Assembly (NCBI GenBank): GCA_038212095.1
Contig: JBBQUW010000039.1
Location: forward strand, 1-24,630
DNA from: JAICYJ01 sp038212095
Lineage (GTDB): Bacteria > Actinomycetota > Thermoleophilia > Gaiellales > JAICJC01
DNA length: 24,630 bases
Direction of reading: 5' to 3'
Both the position numbers and the translations under genes were made by a program. Positions 14,389-22,343 of the stretch are shown piece by piece. Within the stretch, counting starts at the first letter, position 1, and each line of letters opens with the position of its first letter. The notes beneath the pieces are model-generated. The model did not search any database. It saw nothing but the letters and a program-made list of their open reading frames with translations, and was not told the DNA's origin.

Positions 14389-14644
14389 TCGCGCGATAGC
14401 CGGCTCCGCCGGCGAACGCGACACTCCTCAGGACTCGGCCCGACAGCGGCGGAGTCCGTCGGCCACCACCAGCCGACGAGCACGCGAGCCAACCGCGCCG
14501 CGGCCTCCCCGGCTCCCGTCCCCCCACGACCACCCATTCGGGTGCTGCGCAAATCGCCCCGGTGACCGACAGTGAGGTGTGACGCGCGTGAGTGACGCCC
14601 GCGCCGTCCGCTCCCTCCCACCCCCGCGAGGTCCCGAAACCATC
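14389..14644 (+). promoter_or_regulatory. 256-nt non-coding, structure-rich gap between tadE and tadG-like gene
   Basis: No supported gene lies here. The stretch contains several inverted repeats: GCCGGC-TCC-GCCGGC (14399-14413), GGACTC...GAGTCC with about 15 nt between, GTCGGC-CACCACCA-GCCGAC, and CACCC-ATTC-GGGTG. No U-tract follows any of them, so they are not clear terminators. They may slow RNA polymerase or stabilise segments of the operon mRNA. An alternative tadG start (GTG 14579 or 14588) would convert the last 60 nt to coding sequence. Confidence 0.35.
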
Positions 14645-15655
14645 ATGACCCGACGCTCTCCACAGAAGTCGACGCTCTCTGAACGAGGGCAGTCATTGGT
14701 ATTGATCACCGTCTTCATGATGTCGCTGCTGGGGATGGCAGCGTTGGCGATCGATGCCGGCTCGTGGTATCAGGACAAGCGCCAGCTGCAGGACGACGCC
14801 GACGCGGCCGCACTCGCCGGCGCGGCGAACCTGCCCGCCGGTACCGCGTCCAGCTCGGCCACCACGAACTTCAACAAGAACAAGCTGACGGGCGAGACGG
14901 TGGTCGTCACGCTGCCGACCGCCGACAGCGTCACCGCCACGACATCCTATGCAGGCGCGTCGTACTTTGCGCGCCTGTTCGGCATCTCGTCGGCCACCAT
15001 CACCGCGACCGCGACGGCGAAGATCGCGGCTGCGGCACAGGTTGCTCACCACATCTCTCCGTACGCCGTGCTTCGCACCAACTACAACAACGGATCGGGC
15101 ACGACCCTGTTCACCTGCACCGGCTCCGGAGCAACCAGCAACTGCGGTACCGTCGACCTGCCCACAGCCGCAAACGCCACCGGTGGCAGCTGCAGCGGAC
15201 CGGTCTACACGGGCAACTCCCAGAACGTCTCAAGCGCGCTATCCGACACGATCGATATCGGCCCGCTCAACCTGGGCGGCTGCCTGTCGCCCAAGCCGGG
15301 AGCCTCGCAGGGCAGCGCGACGGCCGCCGACAGCCTGGCAGGAACATTCAACCAGGATCTGTCGAGCGTCGGCAACGGCACCTACGTGGTCGTGAAGCAG
15401 GCGTGGGACGACGCACAGAACTATCCCCCGCGCCTGATCTACGTGCCGATCGTTGACGCTTTCAGCCAGGGCACTCAGGGACCATGGACGATCACCGGCT
15501 TCGCCTGGTTCTATATGACCGGGTCGACCGGGACGGGCTCCAGCCGTACCATCGCAGGGCAGTTCATCACGCTGTCAGGCCCGCCCAACGGCCCGACAAC
15601 GACCTGGGTAGCCGGTCAGACCGGCCAGGTAACGTCGGTCTCCCTCACCAACTGA
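14645..15655 (+). CDS. TadG-like pilus assembly protein (Flp assembly TadE/G N-terminal domain)
   Basis: The product is 336 aa from ATG 14645. The N-terminus SERGQSLVLITVFMMSLLGMAALAID (about 13-38) matches the TadG-like N-terminal membrane motif found in Tad clusters, followed by the usual GSWYQDKRQLQDDADAAALAGA segment. The remainder is a Ser/Thr/Ala/Gly-rich exported region with four cysteines (FTC..., SNCG, GGSCSG, GGCLSP) that could form two disulfides. It lacks the Glu+5 of true pseudopilins and has no von Willebrand domain, unlike some TadG proteins. GTG codons at 14579 and 14588 (the latter with GAGG 10 nt upstream) are alternative starts that lengthen the cytoplasmic N-terminus. A hairpin follows the stop. 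Confidence 0.85.
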   Translation: MTRRSPQKSTLSERGQSLVLITVFMMSLLGMAALAIDAGSWYQDKRQLQDDADAAALAGAANLPAGTASSSATTNFNKNKLTGETVVVTLPTADSVTATTSYAGASYFARLFGISSATITATATAKIAAAAQVAHHISPYAVLRTNYNNGSGTTLFTCTGSGATSNCGTVDLPTAANATGGSCSGPVYTGNSQNVSSALSDTIDIGPLNLGGCLSPKPGASQGSATAADSLAGTFNQDLSSVGNGTYVVVKQAWDDAQNYPPRLIYVPIVDAFSQGTQGPWTITGFAWFYMTGSTGTGSSRTIAGQFITLSGPPNGPTTTWVAGQTGQVTSVSLTN

Positions 15656-15664
15656 CCGGTGTTC

Positions 15665-15683
15665 CCTGCGGCCTGGCCGCGGG
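15665..15683 (+). terminator. Hairpin after the tadG-like gene
   Basis: CCTGCGGC-CTG-GCCGCGGG forms an 8-bp stem with one T-G pair, followed by the weak pyrimidine run TCTTCGTCC. It lies 10 nt after the stop in a 121-nt gap before cpaB. It probably attenuates rather than ends the operon transcript. No clear promoter for cpaB is visible in the remaining gap. Confidence 0.4.
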
Positions 15684-15776
15684 TCTTCGTCCACCCCTCA
15701 AGTCCCGCACCGACCGTGCCGATAGCACATCAGCTAGGTCTTACGTCTTTCCGTCCCAAGTGAGTGAGGCAGCCGC

Positions 15777-16571
15777 ATGACGTACAACGTCCGTAACATC
15801 GCGATCGCGCTGGTTTTGGCCGGCGTGGCCGCGGCACTGGTGATCATGTACACCGGCAACGTCCAGAAGCAGGCCAAGGATTCGCAGCAGGCCACCTCGG
15901 TACTGGTCGCGACATCCGACGTCCCGGCCGGCACGAGCGTCGCAGACGCGATCTCCGGCGGCCAGATCCAGGCGCGGTCGGTGGTGCAGCAGGACGTGAT
16001 CGTCGGCGCCCTGACGGACGAGAAGTCGCTGGATAGCGGATACGTCACCAAGCAGGACCTCTTCTCGGGCCAGCAGTTGACGGCGGCGATGTTCGCGCCG
16101 TCCGATCAGACCGGCGTCTCGACGCAGGTGAAGCAGAACTACCGCGCGATGCAGCTGGCGATCGACAGCAACTCCGTGCTTGGCGGAACGCTGCAGACCG
16201 GCGACCACGTCGACCTCGTCGGCACATACACCGTGCACCCGTCCAACGGCGGCAACGACTTCGACGTCAGCCGAATCATCGTGCAAGACGTGTTGGTGCT
16301 GCGGGCGCCGCCGGCCAGCTCGCCGGGCAGCTCGCTGTCTGCCACCACCAGCAAGCCATCGGTGATCCTCTCGGTGCCCGACACCGTGGTGCCCAAGATC
16401 ACCTTCACGCTGAACCGCGGCGATGGAGCTCTGTGGTTCGTGCTGCGGCCCGGCAACGGCTCGCAGGACGGCCCGATCACCTTGGCCACGGTCAAGACCG
16501 TGATCTTCGATGGCCTCAACGCCAACCAGATCAAGCAGGCCTTCGGTTACCCGGCGGGGGTGGGCAAGTGA
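15777..16571 (+). CDS. cpaB: Flp pilus assembly protein CpaB/RcpC (SAF domain)
   Basis: The product is 264 aa. It has an N-terminal transmembrane helix (about 7-26, IAIALVLAGVAAALVIMYTG) and then a SAF-type domain (VLVATSDVPAGTSVADAI...RSVVQQDV, about 42-105). The RcpC-like region follows (RAMQLAIDSNSVLGGTLQTGDHVDLVGTY) with a Ser/Pro-rich loop and a C-terminal beta region. CpaB is exported and in diderm bacteria works with the secretin, while in secretin-less clusters its role is less defined. The start is ATG with GAGG 7 nt upstream. The stop overlaps the cpaE GTG start by 3 nt. Confidence 0.9.
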   Translation: MTYNVRNIAIALVLAGVAAALVIMYTGNVQKQAKDSQQATSVLVATSDVPAGTSVADAISGGQIQARSVVQQDVIVGALTDEKSLDSGYVTKQDLFSGQQLTAAMFAPSDQTGVSTQVKQNYRAMQLAIDSNSVLGGTLQTGDHVDLVGTYTVHPSNGGNDFDVSRIIVQDVLVLRAPPASSPGSSLSATTSKPSVILSVPDTVVPKITFTLNRGDGALWFVLRPGNGSQDGPITLATVKTVIFDGLNANQIKQAFGYPAGVGK

Positions 16572-17761
16572 GCGCCTCGCCGATCAAGGTCTTCATCACC
16601 GGCGCGGCCAACGGGCTCGCCGAGGTTCGCGAGGGACTCGCAGACCACCCCGAGGTGGAGCTGGTGGGCACCGCGGCCGACCCGGGCAAGGCCGGCACCA
16701 AGCTGGCTGAGTCGGGCGCCCAAGTGATCCTGCACGGCACCACGGCAACCGACCACGTCCCCACGTCCGAGATCGAGGCGATCCGTGGAGTGACCGCGGC
16801 GCCGATCGTGCTGGTCACGTCTGCCAGTGCGAACGCGATCCTGTCCGAGGCGCTGGCGGCCGGCATCTTCGATGTCGTGCTGCTGCCGCAGCTGACTGAC
16901 GGCATCGTGTTCACGATCAAGAAGGCGCACTCGCTGGCGGCCGGTCGGCCGGTCGGCGCGGCGAACAAATCGTCCTCGAGCACCGAGGGTAAGGTCGTGA
17001 CGTTCTTCTCGCCCAAGGGCGGTGCCGGCAAAACGGTGCTGGCCTGCAACCTGGCGGCGACATTCGCCCGCCAGCAGAACCGAAAGACGCTGCTGCTTGA
17101 TCTCGATCTGCAGTTCGGCGATGCCGCGATCATGATGGGCATCGAGCCGGAGAAGACGATCTACGACCTGGTGATGGCGCGCCGCGAGCTCGACTCCGAC
17201 TCGTTGTCGGGATACGTGACCGCCCACTCGTCGGGCGTGCATGTGCTGCCGGCGCCGCTGCGTCCTGAGGACGCCGAGCTGGTCACCGAGGAGCGGCTTG
17301 GTCACCTGTTCGCGATCGCCAAGGAGAGCTACGACGTGATCGTCGTGGACACGCCGCCCTTCTTCCACGGGCCGGTGCTCTCGACGCTCGACCGCACCGA
17401 CCAGCTGGTGCTGGTGGCCTCGCTCGACGTACCGTCGGTCAAGAACGTCAAGCTGACGATGCAGACGCTCGACCTGCTGCACTACCCCAAGGAGCGGCGA
17501 CACCTGCTGCTCAACCGCTCAGGCTCCAAGGTTGGACTGAAGGCCCAGGAGGTCGAGCGGGCGCTCGAGATGAAGGTCGAGTTCGAGGTTCCGGTCGACC
17601 GCGAGGTGGCCGTCTCGGTCAACCGCGGCGTGCCGCTGGTGCTCTCGAACCCGCGCTCGGGTGTGGGCAAGGCGTTGCAGGAGATGGCGGACAAGCTCGT
17701 CCCACAGAGGACGGCTGCGACCACCACCGGTGGCGGCAAGAAGTTCCGAAGGAAGGGATAG
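16568..17761 (+). CDS. cpaE: Pilus-localising ATPase CpaE/TadZ (MinD/ParA family)
   Basis: The product is 397 aa. The N-terminal about 125 residues form a receiver-like domain (IKVFITGAANG...VVLLPQLTDGIVFTI) without a clear phosphoacceptor signature. A MinD/ParA ATPase follows: deviant Walker A SPKGGAGKT (148-156), LLLDLDLQFGDAA, and the VIVVDTPPFFHG switch motif. TadZ/CpaE proteins place the pilus apparatus at the pole and recruit other Tad components. The C-terminus is basic and flexible (GGGKKFRRKG). The start is GTG at 16568, overlapping the cpaB stop as GTGA. Confidence 0.92.
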   Translation: MSASPIKVFITGAANGLAEVREGLADHPEVELVGTAADPGKAGTKLAESGAQVILHGTTATDHVPTSEIEAIRGVTAAPIVLVTSASANAILSEALAAGIFDVVLLPQLTDGIVFTIKKAHSLAAGRPVGAANKSSSSTEGKVVTFFSPKGGAGKTVLACNLAATFARQQNRKTLLLDLDLQFGDAAIMMGIEPEKTIYDLVMARRELDSDSLSGYVTAHSSGVHVLPAPLRPEDAELVTEERLGHLFAIAKESYDVIVVDTPPFFHGPVLSTLDRTDQLVLVASLDVPSVKNVKLTMQTLDLLHYPKERRHLLLNRSGSKVGLKAQEVERALEMKVEFEVPVDREVAVSVNRGVPLVLSNPRSGVGKALQEMADKLVPQRTAATTTGGGKKFRRKG

Positions 17762-17764
17762 CCC

Positions 17765-19216
17765 GTGTCGCTTCAGTCTCGCATCCAGGTCGCGGGGCAG
17801 GATGGGACCGAGCCCGAGGCGGGTCAGGAGCAGAGCAAGGCTGCTGCTGCTGAGCGCACCTCGGTCGTCTCCGATCCGTTCGCCGACCTCAAGACCCGCG
17901 TCCATAAGGACATCATCGCCCGGCTCGGTCCCCGTCTGTTCAACTCGGATGCGGGTACCGGCGACAACGACCTCGAGGCGACCGTCAACGAGGCCGTGAC
18001 CGAGGTGCTGGCTCTCGAGAAGACGCCGCTGACGCGGCAGGAGCGCCAGGACATCATCCGGCAGATCTCCGACGACATCCTCGGGTACGGGCCGCTGGAG
18101 CCGTTCCTGCGCGACGACTCGATCACAGAGATCATGGTCAACGACTGCCGGACGATCTACATCGAGCGTCACGGCAAGATCACGCGCACGAACGCGCAGT
18201 TCGTCGACGACCAGCACCTGCTGCGAATCATCGACAAGATCATCAGCCGCATCGGCCGGCGGATCGACGAATCGTCCCCCTACGTGGACGCCCGTCTGCC
18301 CGACGGATCACGCGTGAACGCGATCATCCCGCCGCTGGCCGTTCGCGGCTCGGCACTGACGATCCGAAAGTTCCGCAAGGATCCGTTCACGATGCCCGAC
18401 CTGATCAAGTTCGGCACGCTCACGCACAAATCGGGCCAGTTCCTCGAGGCCTGCGTGCGTGGCAAGCTCAACATCCTGATCTCCGGCGGTACCGGTTCCG
18501 GTAAGACGACGACCCTGAACGTGCTGTCGGCGGCGATTCCGTCAGACGAACGCATCATCACCGTCGAGGACGCAGCCGAGCTGCAGCTCAAGCAGGAGCA
18601 CGTCATCACGCTCGAATCGCGCCCGGCAAACATCGAGGGCAAGGGCCAGGTCACCATCCGCGACCTGGTGCGCAACACCCTGCGCATGCGGCCCGACCGC
18701 ATCATCATCGGAGAGTGCCGTGGTCCCGAGACCGTGGACATGCTTCAGGCCATGAACACCGGCCACGACGGCTCGCTGACCACCGTCCACGCGAACAACC
18801 CGCGTGACGCGCTGGCCCGTACCGAGACGCTGGTGCTGACGGCGGGCGTCGATCTGCCCCTGCGGGCGATCCGCGAACAGATCTCGAGCGCCTTCGACCT
18901 GGTCGTGCAGGTTTCGCGGCTGGTGGACGGCACCCGTCGCATCACCCATGTCACCGAGGTGCTGCGGATGGAGTCGGACGTGGTGACGCTGCAGGACGTG
19001 TTCATCGCCAAGCCGGTCGAGAACGCCGCCGAGCAGGCCGAGACCGGCCATCGGCTGCTGGGCCCGCTGACCTGCACCGGCATCAAGCCGCACTTCCTGG
19101 ACAAGATGGCCGGCAACGGCGTCAACCTGCCGCCCAACTTCTTCCTGCCCGAAACGGGTGACCGAACCGCCAGCGCATCCGCCGCCGGAGTGTTCGGCCG
19201 GGCGGTCGGACAGTGA
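17765..19216 (+). CDS. cpaF: Tad pilus assembly/secretion ATPase CpaF/TadA
   Basis: The product is 483 aa, a type II/IV secretion (GspE/VirB11) ATPase that powers Flp pilus extension and possibly retraction. Landmarks: N-terminal docking domain, Walker A GGTGSGKTT (241-249), Asp box TVEDAAEL (267-274), Walker B RIIIGECRG (312-320) and His box TGHDGSLTTVHAN (332-344). All catalytic elements are intact. The start is GTG with AAGGGA 6 nt upstream, 3 nt after the cpaE stop. The C-terminal about 70 residues extend beyond the ATPase core. Confidence 0.95.
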   Translation: MSLQSRIQVAGQDGTEPEAGQEQSKAAAAERTSVVSDPFADLKTRVHKDIIARLGPRLFNSDAGTGDNDLEATVNEAVTEVLALEKTPLTRQERQDIIRQISDDILGYGPLEPFLRDDSITEIMVNDCRTIYIERHGKITRTNAQFVDDQHLLRIIDKIISRIGRRIDESSPYVDARLPDGSRVNAIIPPLAVRGSALTIRKFRKDPFTMPDLIKFGTLTHKSGQFLEACVRGKLNILISGGTGSGKTTTLNVLSAAIPSDERIITVEDAAELQLKQEHVITLESRPANIEGKGQVTIRDLVRNTLRMRPDRIIIGECRGPETVDMLQAMNTGHDGSLTTVHANNPRDALARTETLVLTAGVDLPLRAIREQISSAFDLVVQVSRLVDGTRRITHVTEVLRMESDVVTLQDVFIAKPVENAAEQAETGHRLLGPLTCTGIKPHFLDKMAGNGVNLPPNFFLPETGDRTASASAAGVFGRAVGQ

Positions 19217-21093
19217 TGTTCCGGCGCGTCGCACTGCTGACAACGCTGGCTGCCCTGATCGTCGCGGCGCCCGCCGCCGCGTCCGGAACGTTGACCGTGA
19301 AGAAGGTCGACACCAGTGGCTTCCCGACCGTACGGGTGACCGTCCAGACCAGCGTCGCCGGCAAGGCGCCCGACCTCCAGATCATCGAGAACGGCGCCCC
19401 GGCCCGCAACCTGTCCGCGGTCGACCCCGGTGCGCCGGCGGCGATCGCGCTCGTGATCGACACGTCCAACAGCATGGCCGGCAAGAAGCTGCAGGACGCG
19501 ATCTCGGCCGCGTCAGGGTTCGTCAGCACGCAGAAGACCGGCAACCTGATCGCGGTCTACGGCTTCGGTGCGCAGCCCTACCCCGCCGCTCGGCTCTCGC
19601 CGGACAAAACCGAGCTGGTGACCGCGCTCGGACAGCTCGGCACGGGAGGCCAATCAGGCACAGCGCTGTATGGCGCGATCAAGATGGCCGCCTCCGACCT
19701 GCACACGGCGCCCGCCCAGCGGCGGATCTTGATCCTGCTCACCGACGGCGCGTCGCAGTCCGACAGCGCCACCTTCGCCGAGGCGCTGGCAGCCGCCCAG
19801 GACGCCGGCGTCGACGTCTACCCGATCGGCATCGCTACCACCGGCTCCGCGCAGTCGGCGCTCGACCAGCTCGCGAAGGCGACCGGCGGCACCTCGTCGG
19901 TGGCAACAGACTCCTCGGCACTGAGCAGCGTCTATGCCGCGATCTCCACCGAGCTTGGCACCTCCTACACCTATCTGTACCAGAGCTCCGTGGCCCCCGG
20001 CCAGCCGATCTCGCTCTCGATCTCGGCCAAGGGGCTGTCGCCGATCTCGGAATCGCTGAAGGCGCCCGGCCAGGTGGCCGCCCCGACCACGAGCGGCGGA
20101 GGCCTGCCGCTCCCCCAGGGCCCGATCGGCCGCGCCATACTGGCGCTCGTGATCGGGCTGGTCGTGCTGCTGGCGATGACGCTACTGCTCTCCGCGCGAC
20201 CGAGCGTGATCCTGCATAAGCGGATCGCGCCCTACACCGACCAGAAGAAGCGCGCGGCGATCGAGTCGGATCACGGCGATCCGTCGCGGCTCAGCCTGCA
20301 CCACCAGCTGTTCATCGCCACCGAGCGCATCATCGGCTCGATGAACTTCTGGAAGCGGATGTCCTCCACGCTCGAGCAAGCCGATCTGCCGTTGCGGACG
20401 GCCGAGCTGTTCTACATCCAGATGGGTGCCGCGCTGCTGATGGGCGTGCTGACCTCGGTGGTGCTCGGCAAGAGCGGGATCTACGCTCTGGTAGCACTCG
20501 CCGTCGGCGGCCTCGCGCCGGTGCTGTTCGTGCGCATGAAGGCCAAGAAGCGGCTGAACCTGTTCGAGAACCAGCTGCCGGAGACGCTGATCACGATGGC
20601 GGCCTCGCTGAAGGCCGGCCACGCGTTCAATCAGGCCGTGCAGAGCGCCGTTCAGGAGGGTGCCGAGCCGACCGCCAAGGAGTTCTCGCGGGTGGTCGCC
20701 GAGATCCAGCTGGGCGCGCCGTCCGAGCAGGCCCTGCAGGCGATGGCCAACCGCATGAACTCCTACAACTTCGGCTTCGTCGTGATGGCGGTGAACATCC
20801 AGCGCACGGTCGGCGGCAGCCTCGCCGACATCCTGGACACCGTCTCGGACACCGTCCGTCAGCGACAGCAGTTCTCAAAGAAGGTGAAGGCGCTGACGGC
20901 ACAGGGCCGCATGTCCGCGTACGTGCTGTTGGCGATGCCGTTCCTGATGGGCCTTGCGATCTTCGCGCTCAACCCTTCCTACATGTCCGTCCTGTTCACC
21001 ACCGCCATCGGCAAGATCATGATCGTGGGTTCACTGATCATGATGGGGATCGGGTCGGTCATCATCCGCAAGATCGTGTCATTCAAGGAGTAG
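19216..21093 (+). CDS. tadB: Von Willebrand A domain fused to TadB (type II secretion F) platform protein
   Basis: The product is 625 aa, about twice a normal TadB. It begins with a signal peptide (FRRVALLTTLAALIVAAPAAAS), followed by an exported region with a VWA domain carrying a complete MIDAS: Asp82-x-Ser84-x-Ser86 (DTSNS), Thr149 (GTALYG) and Asp176 (LTDGA). A transmembrane helix at about 305-325 leads to the TadB part: a cytoplasmic linker, helices near 395-440, the T2SSF domain (about 452-580; NQLPETLITMAASLKAGHAF) and two C-terminal membrane segments. TadB forms the inner-membrane platform with TadC. The stop of cpaF overlaps as TGATG. A GTG at 19213 is an equally possible start. No frameshift or internal start is needed, so the fusion appears real. 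Confidence 0.9.
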   Translation: MFRRVALLTTLAALIVAAPAAASGTLTVKKVDTSGFPTVRVTVQTSVAGKAPDLQIIENGAPARNLSAVDPGAPAAIALVIDTSNSMAGKKLQDAISAASGFVSTQKTGNLIAVYGFGAQPYPAARLSPDKTELVTALGQLGTGGQSGTALYGAIKMAASDLHTAPAQRRILILLTDGASQSDSATFAEALAAAQDAGVDVYPIGIATTGSAQSALDQLAKATGGTSSVATDSSALSSVYAAISTELGTSYTYLYQSSVAPGQPISLSISAKGLSPISESLKAPGQVAAPTTSGGGLPLPQGPIGRAILALVIGLVVLLAMTLLLSARPSVILHKRIAPYTDQKKRAAIESDHGDPSRLSLHHQLFIATERIIGSMNFWKRMSSTLEQADLPLRTAELFYIQMGAALLMGVLTSVVLGKSGIYALVALAVGGLAPVLFVRMKAKKRLNLFENQLPETLITMAASLKAGHAFNQAVQSAVQEGAEPTAKEFSRVVAEIQLGAPSEQALQAMANRMNSYNFGFVVMAVNIQRTVGGSLADILDTVSDTVRQRQQFSKKVKALTAQGRMSAYVLLAMPFLMGLAIFALNPSYMSVLFTTAIGKIMIVGSLIMMGIGSVIIRKIVSFKE

Positions 21094-21097
21094 CTGC

Positions 21098-22012
21098 ATG
21101 CTGATCGTCCTCGGAATCGGATTCTTCTGCAGCGCCGTCTACGTGCTGCTCACTGGGCTCACCGTCCGTCAGCGGGAGGTTGCGCTGTCGGTGCGCCGCG
21201 CCAAGCGCTACGGCACGCGCAACCAGCGGGACCTCGAGACGCGGCGCAGCGTCAACGATCGTCTGCTCGGCCCGATGGCGGCTCGGCTGGCGTCGGTGAC
21301 GATGAAGCTGATGCCCAAGACCAATCCGGACCAGATCGCCAACAAGCTGCTCTCGGCCGGACTGGCGCGCTCGCTGTCGCCGCAGGCCTACCTGGCGCTC
21401 AAGGCGGGCATGGCGGGCCTGTTCCTCATCTTCGGTCTGTTCACGGTCGTGACCGGTGCGATGGTACCGGCGTTCGGCTTCCTGATCGGAGTGATGGGCG
21501 CCGCGATCGGCTTCATCGCGCCGGACTTCGTGATCAACAACCGCATCCGTGGCCGCAGGGACCGGATGCGCTCAGAGCTGCCCAACGTGCTCGACCTGCT
21601 GTGCGTCTCGGTGGAGGCCGGCCTCGGATTCGACCAGGCGCTGGTGAAGCTGAACGAGCGCATGGACGGGCCGCTGGTGGACGAGTTCGGCCTTGTGCTG
21701 CACGAGATGCGAATCGGCCAGAGCCGGTCGGCGGCGCTCAAGAACCTTTCCACCCGCGTCGACGCACCGGAGGTGGCGCAGTTCGCCCGCGCGATCATCC
21801 AGGCCGATCAGCTCGGCATCTCGCTGTCACGGATCCTGCGCGTGCAGTCGCAGGACATGCGGCTTCGCCGCCAGCTGGCCGCCGAGGAGAAGGCGATGAA
21901 AGCTCCGGTCAAGATGCTCTTCCCGACCGTGATCTTCATCTTCCCCTCGATGTTCGTGGTCGCTCTCGGGCCCGCCGCGCTCAACCTGATGAAAAGCTTC
22001 GGCGGCGGCTGA
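21098..22012 (+). CDS. tadC: Tad pilus platform protein TadC (type II secretion F)
   Basis: The product is 304 aa, an inner-membrane protein that pairs with TadB under the CpaF ATPase. It has an N-terminal hydrophobic segment (about 2-20), two central membrane helices (about 105-150, AGLFLIFGLFTVVTGAMVPAFG...), a T2SSF domain (about 165-275; LPNVLDLLCVSVEAGLGFDQAL) and a C-terminal helix (FPTVIFIFPSMFVVALGPA). The start is ATG with AAGGAG about 8 nt upstream, 4 nt after the tadB stop. It is the last recognisable tad gene in the window. Confidence 0.93.
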   Translation: MLIVLGIGFFCSAVYVLLTGLTVRQREVALSVRRAKRYGTRNQRDLETRRSVNDRLLGPMAARLASVTMKLMPKTNPDQIANKLLSAGLARSLSPQAYLALKAGMAGLFLIFGLFTVVTGAMVPAFGFLIGVMGAAIGFIAPDFVINNRIRGRRDRMRSELPNVLDLLCVSVEAGLGFDQALVKLNERMDGPLVDEFGLVLHEMRIGQSRSAALKNLSTRVDAPEVAQFARAIIQADQLGISLSRILRVQSQDMRLRRQLAAEEKAMKAPVKMLFPTVIFIFPSMFVVALGPAALNLMKSFGGG

Positions 22013-22057
22013 TCCTTCGCAGCGCCTGGCCGGCGCCGCCCGAATCGGATCGTGCGC

Positions 22058-22192
22058 TCAGCCACGCCGGCGCGGCGGCCGCGTGGAGAGTGGCTGCACC
22101 GGATAGGTGATCTCGCGCACCTCGCTGGTGGCGTCGCCATGGCGCACGGTGCGACGTGTCTCGCTGCGCGCCGGCTTGGGCGGAGGCTTCAT
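22058..22192 (-). CDS. Possible 44-aa Pro/Arg-rich small protein
   Basis: In the gap between tadC and tRNA-Cys the minus strand has an ATG-started frame of 44 codons with G or C at most third positions. It encodes a basic, Pro-rich peptide (begins MKPPPKPARSETRR, ends TRPPRRRG). The region before the ATG carries AAGGGG but with only about 2 nt spacing, which is poor. No domain is recognised. It could be a real small gene or a chance frame in G/C-rich DNA. The rest of the 22013-22258 gap shows no clear terminator for tadC beyond a possible 7-bp GGCGGCG/CGCCGCC pairing around the stop. Confidence 0.3.
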   Translation of the reverse strand: MKPPPKPARSETRRTVRHGDATSEVREITYPVQPLSTRPPRRRG

Positions 22193-22258
22193 GGCCCCTT
22201 CATCGGCAACCGCATCGGCGGCCTGAACAGTGGGCCACTGGTAGCCTTGGCTGGTTCC

Positions 22259-22329
22259 GGCGACGTGGCCGAGTGGTTAGGCAGAGGCCTGCAAAGCCTC
22301 GTACAGCGGTTCGATTCCGCTCGTCGCCT
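22259..22329 (+). tRNA. tRNA-Cys (anticodon GCA)
   Basis: This is a 71-nt cloverleaf. The acceptor stem GGCGACG pairs with CGTCGCC (22322-22328). The D arm lies in GCCGAGTGGTTAGGC. The anticodon stem GAGGC/GCCTC encloses loop CTGCAAA with anticodon GCA at 22291-22293. The T arm contains GGTTCGATTCC. The discriminator base is U (22329), as expected for cysteine tRNAs. The CCA end is not encoded. It is followed 14 nt later by the convergent stop of the GGDEF gene. Confidence 0.96.
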
Positions 22330-22343
22330 TGGGGTCTGACCGA

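Noticed and set aside
22259..22329. tRNA-Cys as an integration hotspot
   Set aside because: The flanks are ordinary chromosomal genes and no partial duplicate of the tRNA 3' end is visible.
22052..22339. Plus-strand open frame across the gap and tRNA-Cys
   Set aside because: It reads through a complete tRNA gene and has no domain.
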